Assembly: GCA_951799405.1 (NCBI GenBank)
Contig: OX637344.1
Coordinates: 372,001 to 436,000, forward strand
From: Agapetus fuscipes
Taxonomy: Eukaryota; Arthropoda; Insecta; Trichoptera; Glossosomatidae
Reading direction: 5' to 3'
Length of the DNA: 64,000 bases
The notes under the pieces were generated by a model. The model had not been told where the DNA came from. It did no database searches and saw nothing but the letters and a program-made list of their open reading frames with translations. Positions 20,393-29,436 of this stretch are shown here, piece after piece (position 1 is the first letter of the stretch; each line of letters opens with the position of its first letter). A program made the position numbers and the translations under genes.

Positions 20393-21255
20393 CTATTTGT
20401 GTATAAAATAAACCCATTGGTGAATTTTAACAAATTGTATTTGTATTTTAAGTTTATAAAAATGAATTTTCACAAAGTTACTGCCAAAAATCTAGATAAT
20501 TTATGTATAAACATATTTTAAACCTTTTCATTGATTATTATTAGAGGGCTATGAAATTATGGGCTATAAATGTTTTTTAACAAAAGACATTCTTTTGAAA
20601 AATCAAATATGCCATTATAATATTTTTTAAATATTATATTAATTAAAAGTGTTCTTTTGGCTCAGTATTCTTGAGAATCGAAAGTGACTAGATGAAGGTA
20701 CACTACAATATATGATTACACACAATTAATCGAGCCTTCCCAAATGCTGCGCCTTCAAACTCCTTCAGCTGTCTTCTGCAGCCGTCTCCCAACTTGCCAC
20801 CTCGAGAACTTGTGTGGCATCTCTCCTGAAGTATTCTATTAGCTCTTACAAAATACAGGCTTCAATTAAATGTTAGGAATTGAAATCAACCGTACTTGAA
20901 GTTTGATTGTTATATTGGTATGCATTCTCCTGTTGTTCTGTAGATCTGTTCATTCGAGACTCCCTTCCTTATTGTGATGAAGAAGGCCAACTGTTCTTTT
21001 ATCTTATGGGTGGTCGGCCTGGTAGACGCTGGCCGTCTGGTATCTCGCATGCAACAATCCAAGCTATCCTACTTTCTTACATGCGGTCCATGTGGTCCCT
21101 CCAGAACTGTCTTCTCTTTGTTCTCCATCTAACAATATCCTCAGTGGCAATTCTTGGTTTGTATTTACACAAAATAGTACCTAATACTACCTACAGTTCA
21201 GACTTAAAAGAATATCCATTGCAAACACAGATTACAAATGAGAAGTAAGATTATT

Positions 21256-21438
21256 TTAGACATTGGTGACGGTGAGATAGTTTCCCTTGCTTGTGCTGGG
21301 TCTCTCCATGCAGATGGAGTTTCTGTGCATCCTGGCGGAAGTGGAGCTAGAAGCAGAGAGGAGACCGGGACGGCCTGGGGTGCCGAAGCCGCCCAAAGAG
21401 TTCCCGCGAGAGTAGCTGCTCGCTAACGGGGAATACAG
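21256..21438 (-). CDS. Terminal exon with stop codon
   Basis: The acceptor 'ccattacag' ends at 21439. It reads LYSPLASSYSRGNSLGGFGT to SKGNYLTVTNV and TAA at 21258-21256. It is Ser/Gly-rich, and several RxxS-type sites could be phosphorylated. Confidence 0.6.
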   Translation of the reverse strand: MYSPLASSYSRGNSLGGFGTPGRPGLLSASSSTSARMHRNSICMERPSTSKGNYLTVTNV

Positions 21439-23628
21439 CTGTAATGGTTGAAAATATGTGTTAATAAAAAAGTAAATGGTTAAGTGTTTTTTTTTCTAAA
21501 CTGATTTCTTATGAGGTAGGTAGGTACTTATTGCAATTTTAAATAGAATGAAAAGCGAAGAAAGAAAACTAGGAGGGAAGTACATGTTCTGATTATATTT
21601 TTAATGGTTTGTGTATGAACACTGAAAATTCAATTAGCATTAATAATGAAAATAAACCGGTGTTATGATTATGGAATCCCCTTTATTCTGTTTTTTTTTT
21701 AAAACAATACATATTATGATTTTACCTTGGAACATAAGCCAAAAAAACCGTCAGATCAGTGTTAATTAGACCCCATGAAGATGCAAACGGTATCATTGCA
21801 AAACCGGTGTTCTTTTACTTGACAAAGTTTGTTTCATTTCTATCTCTTATTATTCTCTTTATGTACCTATATTGGCTATATTGGTACCACATTAACTATT
21901 AAATGAAACCTTACCAAAGAGTGTCCCGATAAATGTCCCAACGAATGTCCCGGCAGATGTCCCGCTGAGTGTCCCAGCACGTGTCCCGCTTGGTGGGCCG
22001 ACAAGTGTCCTGCAGAATGTCCCAGGCCGTGTCCCACGAGGCTGGGTGAGCGAGCCCTGGAACAGCTGACTCCCAGAGAGTTTCCCGGGACGAATCCCGC
22101 AGTCGGGGACAGGTTCCTCCCCCTGGGGCCCCGCTGCCCGCTGGGACCTTCCCCGGATGTCCCGGCCTCTTCGTGCACCAGGCTCTGGATGTCCATGGCA
22201 GATTTGGATTTCCGTGGGGGATTGTTTTCAGGGATGAAGGCGACTGTTGTGGTGCTGCCGACGAAGACCGAGTTCTGGAAATTATTTGAAAAATTTATTT
22301 AAGTAATAGTAAGAACAGGGGTGAAGTCTCAATGAAGACAAACAAATATACCTGTAGGTATAAATTTATAATAATAAGGTATAAACCAAACCAATATCAA
22401 TCACCACTTCCTTTCAGTGTCTCAAACAAAACCAACGCAACGCAACACACTCTACAACACTACGCAGCCACTGAACAGCCCTGCAACAAAGGATCAGGAC
22501 ATCAACAGCCACATCATCAACACCTCTGTGGCACTACAACAAGTGTCATAGACCCCTAGAGCCTCTAAAATCTTGGGAGACTTCAACACAGGATTCCTTA
22601 AAGAAATACTAACAAGGTTATTCACAATACATTTGATCCATAACTGAAAATTGTTTTGTTTGTATGGAAAATTCACATTAGGTTGCGGTTGAGCCATGAA
22701 TTTGCTGTGTGTGAATAACACTTACTGATGTCCACACATGCATGAGGTCCGGACGTGAATTGATATAGACAATATTGTGTCGTCACGCGGCCGGGTTGCT
22801 AGGGAAAAGGCATTTTTTTTTTATTGGTTGCTAAGGATGGCAGTCCCATACAACACTGACGTTTGCTCGCCAAGAAAAAAATTCCAAATTTAAAAATGTT
22901 TGGACCTCATTGCCATAGGCTCCTGCCGGGCTCTTAGGGGGCGATAATTATTTCGTAGGGGGCTATAGAGAGGCGATCAAAGGGGGAGAAATTTACACTT
23001 TATGGATAGTCTTTTTTTCCTTTAATAGATTTGTGAAGAGTAATGCGATTCACCAATCTATTTGCCTGACCAGAAAAAGGTATGAACATTTTATCAATAA
23101 TTAATTTATTCTTTAAGATTTTAATGAATTATGAAGACATCTCGTCCCCCCCAGTGCTTGTTTGGCATGTCTACCATTTGATTCAAACATGACCTTTCAA
23201 TGAAATTGTCTTAAGAATCACATTCTACACAATCTGTTCTACGGAAAAAACGTAAAACACGATAATGTAAGAGTTGTTTTAAATATTTAAAAAAATAATT
23301 TCCAGTTTTCATAAGACGCATTGTTCCAGTACGCATGCAAACATTGCTCATGTGAAATCACCTCTGATGGACGTCAGAGAAACAAGCACTAAGGGGAAGA
23401 TTTGTTGAAACAGGCTTTAAGTTACTGTTGACAGGACACGGCGCAGGCGGTGCTCAAACTTGCGCTCGTTTCAATAACGCAGACGCCTTATCTCCTCGAC
23501 AATACCAGCGACTTGTGATTATTTTCTGGGCATAGACTAACCTGACGAGGTCTCAGCAGAGGGTGTATGGGACCGGCGGCGTACAGCGAGTTGTCTCCCA
23601 GGCAGGTGCGAGAAAACGATGTCCGGTG
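21256..23628 (-). CDS. C-terminal exons of an unidentified protein (possibly the SLC6 tail)
   Basis: Three exons with GT/AG borders, all in phase 0, encode the last 209 residues of a protein: 23628-23542 (29 codons), 22274-21915 (120 codons) and 21438-21256 (60 codons plus TAA). The sequence is hydrophilic with no membrane segment. Exon 2 of the set has a run of GH dipeptides (GHGLGHSAGHLSAHQAGHVL). The final residues are LTVTNV, a class I PDZ-ligand pattern (T-x-V). I do not recognise the family. Two readings are possible. It could be the cytosolic tail of the SLC6 transporter that starts at 38293, since strand, order and phase all agree, but the exons for TM4-12 are missing between them. 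Or it could be the end of a separate gene whose upstream exons are not seen. The window cannot decide. Confidence 0.6.
21915..22274 (-). CDS. Exon with GH-dipeptide repeat
   Basis: The acceptor 'atttccag' ends at 22275 and the donor gtaagg follows 21915. It begins NSVFVGSTTTVAFIPENN. From 22060 to 21915 an imperfect 12-24 bp DNA repeat ('gggacattc', 'gggacacg') encodes the GH series, so repeat number may vary. Confidence 0.62.
22385..22610 (+). repeat. Repeat D copy
   Basis: The block 'cacctctgtggcactacaac', 'aagtgtcatagacccctaga' to 'caggattccttaaag' recurs at 63641-63730. Its 5' part resembles 10868-10912. Confidence 0.5.
22760..22960 (+). repeat. Repeat F copy
   Basis: Shared blocks are 'gttgctagggaaaaggca', 'ttggttgctaaggatggcag' and 'tgacgtttgctcgcc'. 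Confidence 0.6.
23024..23515 (-). repeat. SINE-H copy split by MITE-I
   Basis: The tail half (23024-23130) and the tRNA-like head (23430-23515, minus strand 'ggagataaggcgtctgcgtt') are separated by the inverted-repeat element at 23150-23412. Confidence 0.55.
23150..23412. mobile_element. MITE-I
   Basis: The ends AGTGCTTGTTTG and CAAACAAGCACT-type are inverted, and the body matches 36550-36800 ('aacacgataatgtaagagtt', 'ttccagttttcataagacgc'). It is noncoding. Confidence 0.6.
23542..23628 (-). CDS. First visible exon of the C-terminal set
   Basis: The acceptor 'ttgtttccag' ends at 23629 and the donor gttagt starts at 23541. It encodes HRTSFSRTCLGDNSLYAAGP and continues to LLRPRQ. Confidence 0.55.
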
Positions 23629-23654
23629 CTGGAAACAAGGAAATAAAATATAAA

Positions 23655-23875
23655 TCATTATTACTTGACCACCCATGCTGTAGAAAATGGTTCACCTTGG
23701 CAATGTCACCTCTGTTTTTAGTGAAGGTGGTCAAGAGTTGCAGGGTGTATGTCCATGTGAGATTCGGGTTTTTACATTGTAGGACCACATGCGGCATGTT
23801 TAAACGCGAACTTGTGCATGTTTGTTTGTGAAAGTGCATATAATGTGAATCTCTAATGTTACATATCGACTGCTC
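23655..23875 (+). repeat. LINE-A 3' end copy
   Basis: From 'cttgaccacccatgctgtag' to 'aatgtgaatctctaatgtta'. The 3' tail is lost about 45 bp before the palindrome starts. Confidence 0.7.
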
Positions 23876-24004
23876 CAAGGAATACAGCACTAAGTCAAAA
23901 AATATGTGTGTTAACACAGATAGACTAAGAGCCAGACGTACGAAACCTTACCTCATCGACTACCAGGCAGAGACATGGTCAGGCTGGTAGTTTGCATCGA
24001 GTAC

Positions 24005-24255
24005 ATCATTTTTTCACTGGTCTGCCTTTTCCTATCCTGGAGCGTTTTGGATGCGGCCTCTTCAAAGAGGCCCAAAAAATGGTGCAAACTACCTCATCGA
24101 CTACCAGGCAGAAACATGTTTGGGGAGGTGTCCGGCATCGAGTACATGCCTTTTCTGCAGATTTTGGTGATCCTACCCTGGAGCGTTCTGGAGGCGGCCT
24201 CTTCAAAGAGGCCCAAAAAATGGTGCAAACTACCTCATCGACTACCAGGCAGAGA
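24005..24255 (+). repeat. Subterminal tandem duplication in left arm
   Basis: Two units of about 120-130 bp share 'tcgactaccaggcag', 'catcgagtacat', 'cctggagcgtt' and 'ggcctcttcaaagaggccca'. The last block is itself a small hairpin (CCTCTT...AAGAGG). The same appears mirrored at 32065-32320. Confidence 0.7.
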
Positions 24256-25129
24256 CTAGTAAGAGATGATGACCTACATTATTTATCTGCTTTTTGCATT
24301 AAAAAAATTACTCCAAACCTGGAGCACTTTGAATGCGGTCATTTTTTTAACAAATATATAAATCGATCTTTTGATATAAGTTGTATGAGTCATGAGAATA
24401 AAGAAAAAAACATATATGTTACATTCGTTACTAATAATAATAAAATTAACATACCAAAAATTTGTATTTCCAACCCTTCTGGTTCAGGAGAAAAAGGGGT
24501 AAAACGGTATTTTTTACATTATATTTTATGACTCAAAAATAAAGTACAATAATTGGAATTTTTGTAAATCACAAATAAGAACGTTAATTTTAAAACAATA
24601 ATAGTCTCTTACACATTCTTTCTATCTGCTATAGTTTCACGGGAAATGAATTTTAAAGTCAAATATTTTCCAAAAAACTTTACGTCGAGTCCCGTTTTTG
24701 GTCAAAATCTAGCTTAAACGCCTCAGTACTTTATTTTAACAGAATATAAAAAGTAATATCGTATAGAAGATTAAACATATATTAAAACTTCATGGATACT
24801 TACTTGCTTATAATAAAGGGTTGTAAATTATCTGTCCTGTTATAGTTAGAATGTTGAAAATAAGTATATACCTCGTAGCACGAGGGATACGCGTGATATC
24901 ATCGATGTATATATGCATGGATGGGCGACGAAAGTAATCTTTTGAGACGTAAGAATTCCCCACCGCGCGTATCAGAAATTAAATGTACAGTGGACTGCAC
25001 ATGACTTTACAGCATAAAATAAAGTAGTTTTGAGGTGATATTTAATTTTCACAACAAAATGTTTAATTTGTATTATTAATGAAGGCAATCTGCTTAAGTA
25101 ATTTTAATTTTGCGGTATGATCATTTTCC

Positions 25130-25375
25130 TTGACTTATAGATTTGTATGAGGCTGACCACCCATACTGTAAAAGATGGTTCACTTTGACAATGTCAACCC
25201 TATTTCAGGGAAAGTAGGCAAGAGTAGCAGGGCTTATGTTCACTTGAGATTGGGTTTTTATATTGTAGGTTCATATGCGGCATGTGTAAGCGCGAACTTA
25301 TACGTGTCTGCTTATGGGAATACGTTTAATATAAATCTCAAATGATATATATCTTTGCAGCTTAGATTTAGATTA
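25130..25375 (+). repeat. LINE-A copy in left arm
   Basis: Complete 3' block ending 'cttagatttagatt'. A mirror copy with the same private changes ('gatttgtatgaggctgacc') sits at 30950-31195. Confidence 0.8.
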
Positions 25376-25852
25376 TTGGTCACTTTTGTATCAAAAATAA
25401 CACTTCAAAGCTTAGTATTTTAAATTAACCTTTTATAATCATTTTTGTATTTTTCTTCTACGTACTTTTTCATTGCTGTATTTTTTATATGGCTGGCCAT
25501 GTATTGCACCCTCCACGTGACTAAGCTGCAATTAAAATTTTATTATTATTATTGCTATCAAGAAAATTACAATAAATTGTTGTATGGAAATTTTTCGGTT
25601 TATACGGTGGCTATATTTTACTTTTCGAAAACAATAGTGATAAATAAATGTAGGTTCATATAATGGCTTTCAAATTGGCTGGCAATAATTTTTGATTAAC
25701 CCTTCCGCTGCCGAGAAATTTTAAAATATTGTTACTTTATAGCAGTCCGACGGAGCTATAAAGTGTTGTATTCGTCCGATTTTTTTTGAGGTTTCAACGG
25801 AAATGAGTTGTCCTGCACCAGGGCATGCAAAAAAACCTAATTTGTCGAACCT

Positions 25853-25896
25853 GTCCGTCCGTCCGTCCGTCCGTATGTATGTATGTCCGTATGCCC
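25853..25896. repeat. (TCCG)n/(TATG)n simple repeat
   Basis: Runs of gtcc and gtat tetranucleotides, mirrored in the right arm at about 30427-30470. Confidence 0.85.
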
Positions 25897-27286
25897 TAGC
25901 CGAAACTACTTATCGCAGAGACACCAACTTTTGAATTAAGAGAATTGATAACCACAAATTTTGATGAGCCGACTGGCATGGCACCAACCTGAAAATTCAA
26001 GATAGCTGCCATACAAAAAAAACATAAAATTGCACTTTTCTCCAAAACGGCTCTAACGATTTACTTTAAAACTTCAGTGTGATCGTTGCTTAAATTGTCA
26101 CTAAGAAAAATAGCTATAGCAGCACTCTTGCCAATCTTCGTCTATGGGTTGCCATATGAAAAAAATAAACAATTGTGATTTTCTCAGAAGTGAAAGCGTT
26201 GACAAAAGAATAATTCTTTACAATACGAGTATTATACATTACATAAAATAATATATAAAATTAAATATGTTTTTTGAATATAATAACATAAAGTGACGTT
26301 AACATGATATCAAAAATTGAAATTAAAAGGCTACAAGAACCCATCAGAACGCAAAAAACTTTTATATTTCTTAACTTTAATAGAAAGAACTCTCTTATCA
26401 CTATAATTCATAGTGAAACATTTTTCAAATTTTAGAAAATTCAAGATGGTTTCCGAACAGCTGAAAGTTTCATATGAGATTTGCTCAAAAACGGCTCCTA
26501 CGATTTTCTCTATTTTTTTTGCAAAATCGTCATTATAATAGTGCTATGTAACAACAATTATCATTGCCTCATAATTTTCTTTGTTTTGGGGGTTGCCATA
26601 CAAGAGAAAAAAACAATTTAAAATGTCTTGGCAGAGAAAAGGCTAACTAAAAAATATTGTTCCACAATTGAAAAGCTCTTATAAATACCCACATATATAA
26701 TTCATTACTTTTTAAAAAAATATATTATAAAGTATGGCCACCATACAAAGTGACAAATTTCCATAAAAAAAAAATTGTAATATTTTTGGTAGCAAAACGT
26801 CTAATACCCATAAATAAACCTACAGAACGATTCGCCCAAACAAGTGCTATGTAAAAACATAACAATTGCCTCATAAAACTCATTGTTTTGGGGGTTGCGA
26901 TTCATGAGAACACAATAATTTAAAATTTCTCGGCAGAAAACGAGTTTACTAAAAAATAATGTGTCCAAATAAGAATCTCTTATATATACCTACATATATT
27001 AATCTTTACTTTTTTCAAAGAAATATCATAAGGTGTAGCCACCATACAAAGTGACGAATTTCCATACAAAAAATAATTGTAATATTCTTGGTACTAAAAC
27101 GCCTAATATAAAATACTAGGCTACGAGTCTTAAAATTTAGTAAGTACCCATAATAATCAATCATAACTTTCCAAAATATTAATGAAAAGTATACCCACCA
27201 AACAAATTGTTAGTTTTGATACAAACGGGATATACATATATACTTGGTTGATTTTTTTCCGAAGCGCCGCTTTCACTAAACTTTAG

Positions 27287-27601
27287 TCACGACCTTTCAA
27301 ACAGGTGCGTCTTCAGCTTCCTCCTGAAGCTTGCCCTGTCCCGTTCTTTCCTCACCTCAACCGGCAATTCGTTCCAAACGATTGGGCCCGAAACCGAAAA
27401 AGCACGATCACCAAAGTTAGTTGAAGTTGCCCTGAGAGGCAAGCTCAGCCTTGCGGAGCCTACATTAGCTGACTTTAGAGTCCTGGAGCTAGTGGCTTGC
27501 TCCCTTGAAACCTTAAACTTTCTTTTAAGAAATATTAATTTTATAATTGAATGAATGTTGTGCTCTTTATACACTACGTGAGCACTTTCATCCGCTGCCA
27601 A
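27287..27601 (-). pseudogene. CR1/L2-type LINE C-terminus (second family)
   Basis: The frame reads SARLSLPLRATSTNFGDRAF, then SVSGPIVWNELPVEVRKE and FRRKLKTHLFE, the conserved C-terminal block of these LINEs. It occupies the centre of the palindrome and has no counterpart in the other arm. Confidence 0.75.
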
Positions 27602-27789
27602 CTTGCGTTATTTCTAAACTACATCTTGCAACACTAATAATAATACAAGAACACCTAACATAAGAATATCCCCGCACTCTCTGAATCCACGAGATAATTA
27701 CGAATCCGTTCATCTCCCCACACTCGCATTCATTCATTTGCTTTGCCATCCAGGTAAATAAATGAAATACTGACGTCTGTTTTTAGAGA

Positions 27790-27945
27790 TGAAGTATTTT
27801 TATATCTAACACTAATTATTGGTGTTGGATATAAAACCTGATTACTACCCTAAATACAGATTCATGTATGTTGGTATATATAAGAGATTCGCAATTGGAC
27901 AACATTATTTTTTAGTTGACTCGTTCTCTGCCAAGAAATTTAATT
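27790..27945 (-). repeat. Inner piece of the right arm
   Basis: Its reverse complement ('ggcagagaacgagtcaacta', 'aatctcttatatatacc') matches 26925-27005 of the left arm. This shows that the right arm continues beyond the LINE inserted at about 27946-29410. Confidence 0.65.
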
Positions 27946-29436
27946 ATTGATAATAATAATACACATTTGTACAGCGCCTTTTCGTGACTGAGTCACTGCA
28001 AAGGCGCTTTGTAATTGTCTTTGAAAAAAATAAGTTTTAAGCCCTTTTCGAAAAGCTGCCTCAGTCTTCAGCTCCTTGAGGGTCACAGGAAGAGAATTCC
28101 AAGCCGTCGGAGCAGCAACGCTAAAGGCTCGGTCACCAAACACCGTCCTTGTGGCTCTGCGCGGCAGCTGGAGCAGACTTTTATTTGAGTCCCTGGATCT
28201 GAGTGTCTGTCCTCGGGTAGTAACATCCATTTTGGTGACCAGTTCAGACAGGTAGTGAGATGCTGCTCCATTTAGTATTCTGAAGGTGAGTACACACAGC
28301 TTGTACTATATCTTCTGGGAAATTGGAAGCCAGTGAAGCTCAAACAGAAGGGGCGTTATGTGGCAAAATTTGGACTGACCAAATATAAGCCTCGCTGCTG
28401 CATTCTGGACCGACTGCAGTCTCTTCAGTTGCTTCTTTGGCTGGGAAGCGAATATTGAGTTACAGTAATCAAGTTTACTGATAACAAAAGAGTTCACCAT
28501 GGCCTTGATGGCATGTGTGGGGAGACATCTTCTGATGAAGTACAGCTGCCGTAGCCTAAAAAAACCTGTTCTAACAGTCTTGCTGACGTGTTTTTCCATA
28601 CTCAGACAGCGGTCTATTTCTATACCAAGAAGTTTTACGCTTGTTGAAGGAAAGATGTCATTCCCACAAATTCTTATAGGTGTTTGGCTGATTGAATGAA
28701 TCCTTCCTGCTGTAGCGATTCTGAGTATTTTGATTTTGTCAGGATTCAACACCAATCGATTAATTATTTGCCATCCAACAAGAAATGTCGTTTATACAGC
28801 CGACCAACCTTGTTTCAGTGTCTTTTGCTTGTTCAGGTGTGTAACTGGTATAAATTTGACAGTCGTCAGCATAGCAATGGAATTTTAGATTCCAGCCTTC
28901 AACTATATGTTCCAGTTTCTTCGTATATAAGATGAACAATAGTGGTCCTAGAACGGATCCCTGTGGCACACCTGTGGTGAGATTAATAAAGATGGACATT
29001 CCGTTTTGGCGTTGGACAGCCTGACTCCAATTGTTCAGGTAGTCGGTGAGCCACAGTAAAGCCTTTCCGGATATACCGTATAATCTCTCCAATCCAAGGA
29101 TATCATGATCGACATTTTCGAAAAAGCGCTCATATCCAACATTGTGAGAATGGCATGTTTTCCTTCTTCAATTTGAGTAGTGAGATCAGATAAAATAAGA
29201 TCAATGCCCGTTTCAGTTGAATGAGAGTGTCTAAAAGCCAATTGTTTCTTGGCCAAAAGTCCATCAGATTGTAGATAACTAGTTGGTCTCATTGCCACAA
29301 TTCTTTCAATTATTTTAGATATAAACGACAAGTTCGAGATGGGTCGGAAATTTGAAAAGTCTTCTGGGTCCAACTGAGGCTTTTTGAGAATGGGAGTAAT
29401 GCAAGCTTTTCTCTTGTATCGCAACCCCCAAAACAA
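27946..29436 (-). pseudogene. CR1/L2-type LINE, 5'-truncated, frameshifted
   Basis: Broken frames give, in order: ITPILKKPQLDPEDFSNFRP and IERIV; TGVPQGSVLGPLLF and YADD (RT catalytic box, about 28850); SVKLLGIEIDRCLSMEKHV; LDYCNSIF; then FGDRAFSVAAPTAWNSLP. At least two frame changes (near 29090 and 28300) break it. The 3' end has a GCGCC/GGCGC hairpin and an ATT-rich tail at 27946-27990. The left arm has the uninterrupted version of the target. Confidence 0.85.

Larger units (their letters stand above)
20270..20520 (+). mobile_element. PLE terminal region with two opposed hammerhead-like motifs
   Basis: Inverted blocks 'tgggtttattttatgcacaa' and 'gtgtataaaataaaccca' flank two motifs (20315-20342 minus, 20362-20392 plus). 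The PLE ORF start ATGAATTTTCACAAAGTTAC follows at 20462. Confidence 0.6.
23920..26913 (+). repeat. Palindrome left arm (outer 3.0 kb)
   Basis: Reverse complement of 29411-32402. The frames at 23992-24531 and 25445-25663 recur exactly in the other arm, but they have no recognised domain and are probably not genes. Confidence 0.85.

Noticed and set aside
23992..24531. 179-codon frame repeated in both palindrome arms, as a possible transposon gene
   Set aside because: Its first half is translated tandem noncoding repeat and also reads open in two other frames. No domain, and the overlapping frame at 23975-24259 is equally good.
25853..25896. CRISPR-like or regulatory array of short repeats
   Set aside because: It is a plain tetranucleotide microsatellite in a eukaryotic genome, without spacers.
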